Below, piece after piece: positions 14,559 through 23,449 of a DNA stretch of 64,000 bases. The stretch covers positions 1 through 64,000 of the forward strand of contig JAPLCA010000015.1 in assembly GCA_026392465.1 (NCBI GenBank), written 5' to 3'. Below the pieces are notes generated by a model. It did not search any database and was not told the DNA's origin. It saw nothing but the letters and a program-made list of their open reading frames with translations. The position numbers were made by a program, and so were the translations under genes. Source of the DNA: Propionibacteriales bacterium (GTDB taxonomy: Bacteria; Actinomycetota; Actinomycetes; Propionibacteriales; Nocardioidaceae). Each line of letters starts with the position of its first letter. Position 1 is the stretch's first letter.

Positions 14559-16979
14559 TCAGAGCAGGTCGGCCAGGTCGCGCAGCTCCGAGCGGCGCGT
14601 CACGCCCAGCTTCTTCATGGCACGGTGCAGGTGCGACTCGACCGTGCGCACGCTCACGAACTGCTGGCGTGCGACCTCGGCGTTGGAGCGGCCCTGCAGC
14701 ACCGCCATCACGACCTCGCGCTCGCGCGCGGTCAGGGAGGGGCCGGTCGTGGTCCGCTCAGCGACGAACACCGCCTCCGGGTGCAGACGACGCAGCTCCG
14801 CCAGGTCCGCCGCGAGCGCACGGGCCGGCGCCCCGGGTGGCGTCAGGCGTGAGGCGGCGAGCGTGAGGCGGTAGGCCCCGACGATGGCGCCGTGCTCCAG
14901 CATCTCGTGCCGGAGGGTCGCCAGCGCCTCGGCATCGGCGGCGTCCCGTGCCTGGAGGGCACGGTTGTAGAGGGTCGTCATCGGGCTGTCCACCTCGGCG
15001 GCGCAGCTCTCGGCGAGCTCCCGCGACCGTGGTGTGGAACAGATGTCCCGGGCGTGGATGGCCAGGATCGCCGCGGTGCTCGTCCATCCCCGACGGCGTG
15101 CCTCCGTGGCGTGGTCCAGGAGGGTCTCCGACGCGTCCGCGGGCCGTCCTGACGAGCGGAGGACGGCGGTGTGCCGCCAGGCGGCCGTGTCGTACGGGTC
15201 GGGGCCGAGCTCGAGAGCGTCGGGGGCCCAGGTGTGCAGGGCCGAGGCGAGGACGGGGTCGTCGTCCCACAGCGAGAGGACCGCGGCCAGCTGCGGCGTG
15301 GAGACGCTGTCCTGGGCCGCACCCTCCCAGGGGAGCGCCAGCGCGGTCTCCACGTACCGCCGGGCGAGCCCGAGCTGACCTCCGACGAGCATGAGCACGC
15401 CCACGCTCGACCCGAGGTAGGCGACCTGGTCGAGCCGGCCGCTGGCGACGGCGTCGTCCACGGTCCGGGTCACGAGGGCGCGGGTCCCCCGCAGGTCGCC
15501 GCGGAACGCGGTCACCAGGCTCTGCAGACCCCGCAGCCGGGGGACGAGGCGCACGACCTCCCCCGACTCCTCCGCCAGCGCCGACGCCAGGGGCAGGTCG
15601 GGCTTCGCCGCAGCGGTCCGCCCGGAGGCGAGGGCTACGTAGAGACGCGCCTCGCAGGCCTTCGCGCGCGCGAGCGGGTGGGCGCGCGGGTCGTCCGCCG
15701 GCGCCTCGGTCCTGCGATCGCCGCCGGCCACGACCTCCAGGACCGTGGTGGCCGCCGCGATGGCCAGCCGCACGTCGTCGGACCCGTCGTCGAACCGCGC
15801 CAGCTGCTCGAGCGCTGAGGTGAGCGCCGTCTCGTCGGACGTGAGTCGTGTCGACCGTTCCGCGATGCCGAGGACGCGAGCGAGCGTCGGGCCCTCCGCC
15901 GTTCCGGCGGAGATGAGGCAGGCCGAGAGGTCCTGGGGGTCCGGCGCCGCGGCCTGGCGGACGAGCTGCGCGCGCCAGCCGAGCTCGCGAGGGACGCGAC
16001 CGACCGGGCAGCCCGGCGTCGGCCCGTCGACCACGACGGGTGGCACCCACATCGGTGGGGACGCGGAGCGGGCGACGGCGTCGGAGGTCCGGCGGACGTG
16101 GTCGGCGAGCAGCGCCGCCACGAGGACGGCGCGTCGGTCGCCCTGGCGGACGGTCCGCACGTGGCCGAGGCTCTCCAGCCGGTCGAGCGCGTCGAGCGCC
16201 GCGGGGGGCAGGTCGCCGAGGCCCGAGCGACCGGCCGTCGCGAACGTGGTCAGCCACTGGCAGTCGACGGGGGACAGCTCGCGCAGGTAGGCCTGCCAGA
16301 GTCCGTCGAGTGAGCGCGACACCAGGGTCGCGCGCAGGTCCCAGGCGCCGTCGACCTGCGTGATCGAGCCGTCGAAGACCCCGTCGTCCACGAGGTGCTC
16401 GGCGACCCCGACCACCCCGCCGGAGAGGGCGAACACCTCGCTCAGCAGCCTCGCGCTGACGGCCCCTCCGAGCCGCTCGCGCAGCGTCGCCAGCAGGGCG
16501 GTGGGTGCGAGGCTCGGGGCGTCGACCACGACCGGCGCGCCGCTGAGGACGCGCGGCGCCGCCCGGCCGGCGAGGTCGGTGCGGTACGCGGCCGCCACGA
16601 CGAGACCGCGCCGTTCCAGGTGCCGCAGCACGGCGACCGACTGGGCGTCGAGGTGGTCGGCGTCGTCCACCAGCAGGGCAGCGGGACCGGTGCTCGGCAG
16701 CCGTCGTCGCACGGCCTCGACCGCTGCCCGCAGCGGGTTGGGCCCGGCGAGCGTGGCGGACTCCAGCAGCCCGCTGATGAGCAGCGCGCCGAACGGGTGG
16801 TCGCGCAGGGGCTCGCTGCCCTCCACCCGCCGGTGGGGCACGCGGCGCGACGTCGAGAGCTCGGCCAGACGATCGAGGAGCGTCGTGCGTCCGCTGAGGC
16901 GTCGACCGCGGATCTCGATGCTCCGGCCCTCCTCGAGCGCCGTCGTCATGCTCTGCTGTTGTCGTCCTGCCACGTCCAC
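14559..16979 (-). CDS. Large LuxR-family regulator with degenerate NTPase domain
   Basis: About 806 residues. The N-terminal part has a P-loop-like GRRLSGRTTLLDRL and a Walker B-like ALLVDDADHLD, typical of LAL/STAND regulators but with the Lys of the P-loop replaced. A long helical TPR-like middle follows. The C-terminal LuxR HTH (about 740-800) has LTAREREVVMAVLQG and FVSVRTVESHLHRAMKKLG. The GTG at 16979 is preferred because of an AGGGGG 8 bases upstream; an ATG at 16949 gives 796 residues. It is divergent from the hydrolase and surface-protein genes, its likely targets. Confidence 0.85.
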   Translation of the reverse strand: MDVAGRQQQSMTTALEEGRSIEIRGRRLSGRTTLLDRLAELSTSRRVPHRRVEGSEPLRDHPFGALLISGLLESATLAGPNPLRAAVEAVRRRLPSTGPAALLVDDADHLDAQSVAVLRHLERRGLVVAAAYRTDLAGRAAPRVLSGAPVVVDAPSLAPTALLATLRERLGGAVSARLLSEVFALSGGVVGVAEHLVDDGVFDGSITQVDGAWDLRATLVSRSLDGLWQAYLRELSPVDCQWLTTFATAGRSGLGDLPPAALDALDRLESLGHVRTVRQGDRRAVLVAALLADHVRRTSDAVARSASPPMWVPPVVVDGPTPGCPVGRVPRELGWRAQLVRQAAAPDPQDLSACLISAGTAEGPTLARVLGIAERSTRLTSDETALTSALEQLARFDDGSDDVRLAIAAATTVLEVVAGGDRRTEAPADDPRAHPLARAKACEARLYVALASGRTAAAKPDLPLASALAEESGEVVRLVPRLRGLQSLVTAFRGDLRGTRALVTRTVDDAVASGRLDQVAYLGSSVGVLMLVGGQLGLARRYVETALALPWEGAAQDSVSTPQLAAVLSLWDDDPVLASALHTWAPDALELGPDPYDTAAWRHTAVLRSSGRPADASETLLDHATEARRRGWTSTAAILAIHARDICSTPRSRELAESCAAEVDSPMTTLYNRALQARDAADAEALATLRHEMLEHGAIVGAYRLTLAASRLTPPGAPARALAADLAELRRLHPEAVFVAERTTTGPSLTAREREVVMAVLQGRSNAEVARQQFVSVRTVESHLHRAMKKLGVTRRSELRDLADLL

Positions 16980-17052
16980 GTCGCAGTCCCCCTGTCTCCT
17001 GTGACTTGTCGGCAAGCATGCTCCTCCGCGAGACGCAGGACCAAGCCAGGGA

Positions 17053-17081
17053 CTACGCAAATGGATGGACGGCCTACGCAA
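17053..17081 (+). promoter_or_regulatory. Direct repeat CTACGCAA spaced 21 bp in a divergent intergenic region
   Basis: CTACGCAA occurs at 17053-17060 and again at 17074-17081, start to start 21 bp, two helical turns. It lies in the 260 bp between the large LuxR gene and the hydrolase gene. Two same-face direct sites suit a dimeric activator; binding by the adjacent LuxR protein is inference. Confidence 0.4.
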
Positions 17082-17239
17082 GTTCGCGCCTCGTCGTGGA
17101 CCCGCGTGGCCCTGGCGCACCAGGGTCTGCCGGGAGAGCAGCGGCACCCCGCCCCGGTCGTCGTGGACCGGCAGCAGCGGGGTGTCCGCACGGGGAAGCA
17201 GGACGGAACGAGGTCACCGTGGGACTGAGAGGAAGCATC

Positions 17240-18280
17240 GTGCGCCGGGCGGCCATGGTCGTGGCCGTCGCCGCGCTCGGGGCCGGTCTCGCGACCGCGC
17301 CCGCCTCCGCGTCGCCGGTCGCCGCCGCCCCTGCTTCCGAGGCCGTCGGCGCCGCCGTCTCGGACGCCGGCGACGCCCAGAGTGTGTTCGCCGACGCTCC
17401 GGGCCCCTACGCCGTGGGTTCCACGGCCTCGCTCGGCGACTGCCGACTCGTGCAGCGGTGGATCCTGCAGCTGGTGATCGGCGACGAGCAGCCCCGCTGC
17501 AGCAACGCCTTCCCCTACGGCTTCGAGTCACCGGTCAGCTCGGTCGTCTACTACCCGCGCGACGTCCCCGGTGACGGACGGCTCCCCGTCGTCGACTTCG
17601 TCGGCGGGATCTTCTCCGACGTCGGGAACTACGACACGCTGGCCCGCCACTGGGCCAGCCACGGGTTCGTGGTGACCGTGTCGTCGGACTTCGTGAACTC
17701 CGGACCGGAGATGCACCTGCTCGGGCTCGCGACCGCCCGGCGGCTCGACGCCGACCCGACGTCGCCGCTGCACGGCCGCGTGGACCTCGGTCGGGTGCTG
17801 CTGGCCGGACACTCCGCAGGCGGCGCCGCGGCGCTGCAGACGGCGAGCGTGCCGGCCGACCTGCTGCAGCGGCTCGACCCGCGGCTGCGGGTCAGCGGGA
17901 CCCTCGCGATCGAGCCGGGGCCCGGCGCCCTCGGATCGACCGTGCGGACGCCGGTCCTCGTCCTCGCCGGTGCCAGGGACACGACCGTCCCGGCCGGCAC
18001 GTGGCCGCTGCTCACCCAGAGCGGGCTCGTGCGGTCGGTGCCGGGCTGGTTCGCGACCGCCCGGACCGCCAACCACTTCAGCCCCGTGCGCACGGACCTG
18101 GCGGACGACGAGTTCGCCGGCATCACGACCGCGTTCCTGTTGTACCGCGGCACCGGCGACGCCGAGGCGACGACGTTCTTCGAGGGCTCGGACTACCGGC
18201 TCGCCCGCGACACGACGTTCATCACCCATCCGCTGAACCCGCTGCGCGTCCGCCGCAACGCCGCGGCCGGAGCACTGTGA
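17240..18280 (+). CDS. Secreted alpha/beta hydrolase (cutinase/PETase-like fold)
   Basis: A 346-residue secreted esterase-like protein. It has a signal peptide (RRAAMVVAVAALGAGLATAPASA), then an alpha/beta-hydrolase domain with the nucleophile elbow GHSAGGAAAL (around residue 190), an acid near ARDTTVPAG and the His in TANHFSP. The layout resembles the dienelactone/PETase-like hydrolases (PF12740). It has four Cys, which could form disulfides outside the cell. I chose the GTG at 17240, seven bases after GAGAGGA; GTG 17219 is an in-frame alternative with GAGG in front. The substrate is unknown. Confidence 0.8.
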   Translation: MRRAAMVVAVAALGAGLATAPASASPVAAAPASEAVGAAVSDAGDAQSVFADAPGPYAVGSTASLGDCRLVQRWILQLVIGDEQPRCSNAFPYGFESPVSSVVYYPRDVPGDGRLPVVDFVGGIFSDVGNYDTLARHWASHGFVVTVSSDFVNSGPEMHLLGLATARRLDADPTSPLHGRVDLGRVLLAGHSAGGAAALQTASVPADLLQRLDPRLRVSGTLAIEPGPGALGSTVRTPVLVLAGARDTTVPAGTWPLLTQSGLVRSVPGWFATARTANHFSPVRTDLADDEFAGITTAFLLYRGTGDAEATTFFEGSDYRLARDTTFITHPLNPLRVRRNAAAGAL

Positions 18281-18419
18281 CCGAGATGCACCGCGGTCGC
18301 GGACGAGCGAGGTCGCCGGATCCTGACCCGCCCGACGGGAGCCGATCCCGGACGCCCACGGAGGGCGACAGACGTCGCCCTCCAGCCCACGAGCACGACG
18401 TCTTGAAAGGACGACACCG

Positions 18420-20165
18420 ATGACGCAGGACATGAGACGACAACGACGACAGCGGCGCAGGCGGACGACCATCGCCGGCACGGCCCTCGTGGGGCTGGGC
18501 CTGACGATGGCGGCGCAGTCCGCGATGGCCGGGGACGAGCCCGGTGGCTTCAGTGGCGCCATCCGCAACTACGGCGCGTACGCGGGTGCGTCGCTGCTCG
18601 ACAACCGCATCAACGTGCGCGCCAACGTCGCGGAGGGTGTCGCGGTGGCGGACAGCGCCGGCCTGAACCCGTACCAGGGAACGGGTGTGGGCTCCTACGC
18701 GGTGCCGTCGACGATCGCCAACGACCCGGAGTCGCGCTCCTACGCCCGCGCCTCGCCGATCGGGGCCGGCGCCGTCGGCCTCAACCTGCAGCTGGTGAAG
18801 GCCGAGTCGGCCGCGACGACCGTCGTCGACGGCCAGCTCGACGACCAGGACTTCGGCAACCTCACCATCCCGACGCTCGGCTCGCTCGAGGCGCTGACCG
18901 GCTCCGCCGAGGCGCGCTGGAACGCGCAGACCGTCGCGCAGGGTGGTCGTCTCGCGTACGCCGAGACGAACACGGGGAGGCTGACCCTCATCGACCCGAC
19001 CCTCGGGTTCCCGCTGCCGGGCTCGATCTTCCCGGTCGGCGAGGCGGACCTGGGGCAGAACACCAGCGAGGTCAGTCTCGTGCCCGACAGCGCCGTGTGC
19101 GCCGACGGTCTGGCGCTGCAGAGCGAGGCGACCTGGGCCTTCGCCGACGTCCGTCTGTTCGACGGGCTCGTGGGGGTCTCCTGGGGCGGTGACGCGGGTG
19201 GTCCGGACGCGCCGGGGAGGATCGTCGCCAAGGCGAACGGCAAGCCTGCCGGTGCCTCCCTTGAGGTCCCCGAGCTGCCGGACATGCAGATTCGCATCGG
19301 TGACGCGGTCTTCCGGATCGCACCGGGCCTCTCGATCGAGCTCAGCGAGGTCTTCAACGGCTCGCCCGTCGGCGAGGCGCTCAGCAGGCTCCTGGACGGA
19401 GAGCTCAACTACGGCGGCATCACGAACGTGGTCGAGGCGTCCGACGGCACCCACGCCGCCGGGTCCATGAACGGTCTCAACGCCGACCTCACGATCGCGC
19501 CGATCCCCGGTGTCGCGCCGAACGGCCTGGGCTCCGCGGAGCTCGGGTTCGAGCGCGTCGACGTCGACGCCAAGGCCGCCTCGGGCGGCATCAACTGCAC
19601 GGGCGGAACCGACAACTCCGGTACCGACAACTCGGGCACGGACAACTCGGGCACGGACAACTCGGGCACGGACAACTCGGGCACGGACAACTCGGGCACG
19701 GACAACTCGGGTACGGACAACTCGGGTACGGACAACTCGGGTACGGACAACTCGGGTACGGACAACTCGGGTACCGACAACTCCGGCACGGACAACGCCG
19801 GCAGGGACAACTCGGGCTCGGACAACTCCGGGACCGACAACTCCGGCAGGGACAACTCGGGCGCTGACAGCTCCGGTGCCAGCACGTCGGGCAACGACGA
19901 CTCGGGCGGCACCTCCGGTGCGGACACGTCGGGAGCCGGCCAGACGGCCGGCAAGGACCAGATCGCCGGTGGTGCCAGCGGCATCGGGTTCAGCACCTCG
20001 GCGTCCGGCATCAGCAGCGGCGCCGTGGGCGGACCCCACGGTGCCTACCTCCCGAACACGGGTGGGCCGGTCTCCGTGCCCCTGCTGCTCTGGGGCCTGG
20101 CGCTGACCGCCCTCGGTGGGGCCACGCTGCTGGCCGGTCGCCGCGGGCGAGGGGCCCAGGCCTAG
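18420..20165 (+). CDS. Cell-wall-anchored surface protein with LPNTG motif and NSGTD repeats
   Basis: A 581-residue protein. It has a long, arginine-rich signal peptide (residues 1-38) and a folded region of about 355 residues of unknown type with many small beta-like stretches. About 18 pentapeptide repeats (GTDNS and variants) follow, then a Gly/Ser-rich stretch and a sorting signal: LPNTGG, a hydrophobic segment, and a positive tail RRGRG. Sortase would link it to peptidoglycan; no sortase gene is in this window. GAAAGGA precedes the ATG. The repeats form a flexible stalk, so copy number can vary between strains. Confidence 0.85.
   Translation: MTQDMRRQRRQRRRRTTIAGTALVGLGLTMAAQSAMAGDEPGGFSGAIRNYGAYAGASLLDNRINVRANVAEGVAVADSAGLNPYQGTGVGSYAVPSTIANDPESRSYARASPIGAGAVGLNLQLVKAESAATTVVDGQLDDQDFGNLTIPTLGSLEALTGSAEARWNAQTVAQGGRLAYAETNTGRLTLIDPTLGFPLPGSIFPVGEADLGQNTSEVSLVPDSAVCADGLALQSEATWAFADVRLFDGLVGVSWGGDAGGPDAPGRIVAKANGKPAGASLEVPELPDMQIRIGDAVFRIAPGLSIELSEVFNGSPVGEALSRLLDGELNYGGITNVVEASDGTHAAGSMNGLNADLTIAPIPGVAPNGLGSAELGFERVDVDAKAASGGINCTGGTDNSGTDNSGTDNSGTDNSGTDNSGTDNSGTDNSGTDNSGTDNSGTDNSGTDNSGTDNSGTDNAGRDNSGSDNSGTDNSGRDNSGADSSGASTSGNDDSGGTSGADTSGAGQTAGKDQIAGGASGIGFSTSASGISSGAVGGPHGAYLPNTGGPVSVPLLLWGLALTALGGATLLAGRRGRGAQA
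19606..19875 (+). repeat. In-frame 15-bp tandem repeat, about 18 units
   Basis: Units of GACAACTCGGGCACG (Asp-Asn-Ser-Gly-Thr) run head to tail. The first 13 are nearly identical and keep GTDNS. The last five drift to [20 protein letters not shown] and GADSS. The third-base changes (ggcacg, ggtacg, ggtacc) come in blocks, which points to slippage duplication of short runs. Confidence 0.95.
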
Positions 20166-20194
20166 CCGCCGGGACGAGCTCCCACCGCCAGCCG

Positions 20195-20251
20195 AGGCGG
20201 GTCGGGGTCGGTGCCGCCGTCCGTGAGGACGCCACCGACCCCGACCTGCCT
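20195..20251 (+). terminator. Long hairpin after the surface-protein gene
   Basis: The arms 20195-20213 and 20233-20251 are complementary over 19 bp with one mismatch (core GGTCGGGGTCGGTG), with a loop of 19 bases. The hairpin begins 30 bases after the stop at 20165 and ends 8 bases before the AGGAG of the next gene, so it may both stop or trim the first transcript and separate expression of the two units. No T-run. Confidence 0.65.
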
Positions 20252-20268
20252 CCGACCCAGGAGTGCAG

Positions 20269-21018
20269 ATGACCAGCGACAGCGACCCTCAGCAGCCCGC
20301 CCGACCGCTCCCGCGCGGCGTCCGGGGCGTCCTGGTGGCCGTGGCCGTCGCAGCCGTGGCCCACACGATGGTCGTCGCGCTGTGGATCCTGCCGGACAAC
20401 CTCGTGTCCGAGCAGGTCTCCGGACGATGGCTCGACGCCTACATCCAGCCGTTCTTCGAGCAGAGCTGGTCGGTCTTCGCGCCGATCCCGAAGCGCGGCA
20501 CGATCGACCTCGAGGTGCGGGGGCGCGACGGTGACGACTGGGTGTCCCCGTGGGTGTCGCTCACGGCACCGGAACGCGACCAGATCCGCCTCTCCCTCGC
20601 GCCCAGCCGCTCCGCGCTGCTCACCCAGACCCTCGCCGGCTCGCTCAACGGCGCCTTCAACGGACTGTCCGAGGACCAGCGCGAGGTCGTCCCGGAGGAG
20701 GACACGCAGCGCACCCTGCGCCGAGCGCTCCTCGCCGCGGACGGCGAGCCCGCCGCGGCCCGTCGCTACCTGCGCACCGACGCGGTGCTGAACCAGCTCG
20801 CGTCCGTCGCGGCGCAGACCCTGTGGGACGGCCGCGCGACCCAGGTCGAGCTGCGGACGGTCCGACGTCAGGTCGTCGAGTACGGGACGGCCAAGGACGG
20901 CCGGCACACCGTCACCTTCCGGCCGGTCCGCTACGGCTGGCGCGACGCGGTGCCGGTCCCGCAGCCGGACCGGGGCGTGCTCCAGGACCACCTGGCGCGG
21001 GTCGGGGTGCGCCCATGA
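20269..21018 (+). CDS. DUF5819-family membrane protein, SdpA-like
   Basis: A 249-residue protein with one N-terminal membrane segment (about residues 17-45) and an extracellular or membrane-facing part starting PFFEQSWSVFAPIPKRG. The WSxFAPxP pattern recalls SdpA of Bacillus subtilis, which helps make the SDP toxin peptide, and DUF5819 proteins are typically encoded next to an HTTM protein, as here. The ATG follows AGGAG by five bases. It overlaps the HTTM gene as ATGA. The link to SdpA is inference from motif and context. Confidence 0.75.
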   Translation: MTSDSDPQQPARPLPRGVRGVLVAVAVAAVAHTMVVALWILPDNLVSEQVSGRWLDAYIQPFFEQSWSVFAPIPKRGTIDLEVRGRDGDDWVSPWVSLTAPERDQIRLSLAPSRSALLTQTLAGSLNGAFNGLSEDQREVVPEEDTQRTLRRALLAADGEPAAARRYLRTDAVLNQLASVAAQTLWDGRATQVELRTVRRQVVEYGTAKDGRHTVTFRPVRYGWRDAVPVPQPDRGVLQDHLARVGVRP

Positions 21019-22064
21019 GGTCCGTCGGCCAACGGCGCATCGACCAGCGCCGGGACACGTCGAGGGTGGCCGCGGTCGTCGACCGGCTGTGCACCCACCC
21101 CTACGGCCTGCACAGCCTCGCGGCCTGCCGGATCATGCTCGGCACGATGTACGTCGGGGTGCTGCTGTCGAACCTCCGCGACCGACGGCTTCTCTGGGGG
21201 CCCGGGTCGTCCTGGATGACCCCGCTGCGGGAGGGCTACGGGTTCGACGGCTGGCTCGTCGGCCTGCAGCACCTGCCGGGCGGGTGGTTCGACGTGTACT
21301 ACCTCCTCGTCCTGGCGGCCGCCGTCTGCTTCACGCTCGGCCGCCTCACCCGGACGGCGGGGGTGGTGCTCCTGCTCGGCTCGATCCAGCTCGTCGAGTC
21401 GGCCCCGTTCCTCGGCGACCAGGGCGACAACATCGCGCGGATCGGCCTCTTCTACCTGCTGTGGACGCGCTGCTCGGTCGTCTGGTCGTGGGACGCGCGC
21501 CTGCGGTGGGGTGGGATGGACTCGACCCTGCAGTACCTGGTGTGGACGCGTCTCGGGCTCGCGCGGGTGCTCGACCGTGACGCCGCTCGCGCCGTCGGCA
21601 CGTTCGTCAGTAACGTGGCGCTCGGGCTGCTCATGGCGCAGATCGTGCTCGTGTACGTGACCGCAGGCCTGTACAAGGCGCGCGGCGGGCCGTGGCAGTT
21701 CGGCACGGCGCTCTACTACCCCCTGTCGCTGCCGGAGTTCCGGCCGTTCGGGTTCCTCAACGACCTGCTCGTCGCCCAGCCGGTGATCCTCGCGCTCGCG
21801 ACCTGGTCGGTCGTGCTGCTGCAGGTCCTGTTCCCGCTGACGCTGGCGTGGGCGCCGGCGCGTCGCGTCGCGCTCGTCGGCATCGCGGGCAGCCACATCG
21901 GCATCGCCGTGCTGATGGGACTGCCCTGGTTCTCCCTGTCGATGCTCGCGTTCGACACGCTCTTCGTCAGCCAACGCACGCTGCTGCGGGTGCAGGCGTT
22001 CGCGATCGACCGGTGGGACGACCTCGTCATCGCGGTCCAGAGCCGGGTGCGGAGGACGGCATGA
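21015..22064 (+). CDS. HTTM-domain membrane protein, SdpB-like
   Basis: A 349-residue polytopic protein with about eight membrane segments. The HTTM domain, related to the membrane part of vitamin K gamma-carboxylase, spans most of it (HPYGLHSLAACRIMLGTMYVGVLL at the start; FLGDQGDNIARIGLFYLLW and YVTAGLYKARGGPWQFG in the middle). SdpB of the sporulation-delaying-protein system belongs to the same domain family. It is coupled upstream to the DUF5819 gene and downstream (ATGA) to a lipoprotein gene, so a four-protein membrane unit is likely. Confidence 0.82.
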   Translation: MRSVGQRRIDQRRDTSRVAAVVDRLCTHPYGLHSLAACRIMLGTMYVGVLLSNLRDRRLLWGPGSSWMTPLREGYGFDGWLVGLQHLPGGWFDVYYLLVLAAAVCFTLGRLTRTAGVVLLLGSIQLVESAPFLGDQGDNIARIGLFYLLWTRCSVVWSWDARLRWGGMDSTLQYLVWTRLGLARVLDRDAARAVGTFVSNVALGLLMAQIVLVYVTAGLYKARGGPWQFGTALYYPLSLPEFRPFGFLNDLLVAQPVILALATWSVVLLQVLFPLTLAWAPARRVALVGIAGSHIGIAVLMGLPWFSLSMLAFDTLFVSQRTLLRVQAFAIDRWDDLVIAVQSRVRRTA

Positions 22065-22825
22065 CCCGCTCAGCGGCCAGGGTCCTGGTGGGCCTGCTCG
22101 TCGCCACGCTGGCCCTCGCGGGCTGCTCGGGCTCCGACAGCAGCGGGTCTCGCGACCAGCGGTCCGAGCCGAGTGCCGACTCCCCGACCGGTACGCCGGA
22201 CCCGACGGCGTCCGCCAGCCCGACGACGGACCCGCAGGTGGGTGCCGCGCTCGAGAGGCTGCGCGCGGCGTCCCGGGAGGCCAAGGCCGCGGGTGCGACG
22301 AGCATGACCGGCAGCAGCCGCACCGCGGGGGAGCGCGGGACGGTGGAGGCGACGGGCGACCTGCGCAGCGGCGCCTGGGAGGCGAGTGTCCGATCCCCGC
22401 AGACCCGGCTCGAGGTGCGCAGCCGCTTCAACACCACCTGGGTCCACGCCGACCGGTCCTTCTGGCTGCGCAGCGGGTACACGCCGGCGTCCGCCCGCGC
22501 CGGAGCCCGAGGCTGGGTCCTCATGGAGCCCGCCGCCGGGGACCGGCTCCGCGACCAGCTCGACCCCGGCCGGATCCTCGGCCGGGCCGCTGCCCTGCGC
22601 CCCACCGACGTCGCCGAGGTCCGCGCCAACGCGGACACGTTCGAGGTGGTCCTCGACGACACCGCCGGTGCCCGCACGACGTTCGTGGTGTCGCGCCGGG
22701 GGACACCCGTCCTGCAGTCCGTGCGGCTGAGGGGCGAGGGGGTCCGCGCGGACTTCGACCTCGAGCTCGTCCGGGAGCCGGTCGTGGTCGCGACGCCCCG
22801 CCCCGACGAGGTGGTGCGGCCGTGA
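22061..22825 (+). CDS. Lipoprotein, LppX/LprG-like fold possible
   Basis: A 254-residue lipoprotein. The signal sequence ends in the lipobox LALAGC (Cys21) and is followed by a Ser/Thr/Pro linker. The folded part has GATSMTGSS, LEVRSRFNTTWVHADRSFWLRSG and repeated beta-like stretches, similar in outline to the LppX/LprAFG lipid-binding fold, though I cannot show that from motifs. It overlaps the HTTM gene (ATGA) and the next gene (GTGA). It may carry or shield the product of the HTTM unit. Confidence 0.7.
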   Translation: MTRSAARVLVGLLVATLALAGCSGSDSSGSRDQRSEPSADSPTGTPDPTASASPTTDPQVGAALERLRAASREAKAAGATSMTGSSRTAGERGTVEATGDLRSGAWEASVRSPQTRLEVRSRFNTTWVHADRSFWLRSGYTPASARAGARGWVLMEPAAGDRLRDQLDPGRILGRAAALRPTDVAEVRANADTFEVVLDDTAGARTTFVVSRRGTPVLQSVRLRGEGVRADFDLELVREPVVVATPRPDEVVRP

Positions 22826-23373
22826 GCGGCCACCCCGACACGTGGCTGCCGGGCCGGGCCGCCGGCGCCGTCGCGCTCTTCGTCGCCGCGGTCCTCGTCG
22901 CCGCGGTCCTGCTGGCAGGGTGCGGCGGTGACAGCGAGCCCGCTCCGAAGCCCACGGCACGAGCGACCTTCAGCATCGCGCTGACCGACTACTGCGGGAC
23001 GCTCGAGAGCCTGCGCGACGCGAACGCGCATCCACCGCCCCCGCGCGACGTGGCCCGGACCCTCGGCCAGCGGCTCGAGGTGCTCGAGCGCGCGTACGAC
23101 CACCTGGAACGACTGGAGACGGACCGCACGGACAAGGCGGCCTACCGCGCCGTCGTGCGCGACCTGGGCACGGCTCGTGGCGCCCTCGAGACCACGGGCG
23201 GCGATCTCTCGAACGAGGGTGTCCTCCTCGCGCTCGCGCAGATGCGCGACACCCTCGCGCGCTCGTTCGCGACCCTCGACCCGACGCTGCGCCGACGCTG
23301 CGGCATGACCGCGGAGGAGCTGGCCGGCACGCCGCTCGACCCGCCGACCACCCCGGGGTCCGGCCGCGCATGA
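22822..23373 (+). CDS. Small lipoprotein, unknown function
   Basis: A 183-residue lipoprotein. The hydrophobic segment ends in the lipobox LLAGC at about residue 34. The mature part is mostly helical (TLGQRLEVLERAYDHLERLETD) with two further cysteines (DYCGT and RRRCGM) that could pair. It begins at a GTG overlapping the previous stop. I do not recognise the family. As the last gene of the unit it would be a partner, substrate or immunity factor if the unit is Sdp-like; that is speculation. Confidence 0.65.
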   Translation: MSGHPDTWLPGRAAGAVALFVAAVLVAAVLLAGCGGDSEPAPKPTARATFSIALTDYCGTLESLRDANAHPPPPRDVARTLGQRLEVLERAYDHLERLETDRTDKAAYRAVVRDLGTARGALETTGGDLSNEGVLLALAQMRDTLARSFATLDPTLRRRCGMTAEELAGTPLDPPTTPGSGRA

Positions 23374-23449
23374 CACCCCGTGCCGCGTCTCGGATACCGT
23401 GGGTCTCTCAACTGCCGCCTCCCACGCGGCCGAGGCGGAAGGTGGTCAC

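Noticed and set aside
14758..17019. A 753-codon frame overlapping the large LuxR gene on the same strand
   Set aside because: It is Arg/Ala/Gly/Pro rich without motifs; the LuxR frame carries a clear HTH and P-loop-like region.
19606..19875. CRISPR array
   Set aside because: The 15-bp units are directly adjacent without spacers and keep a coding frame; it is a protein repeat.
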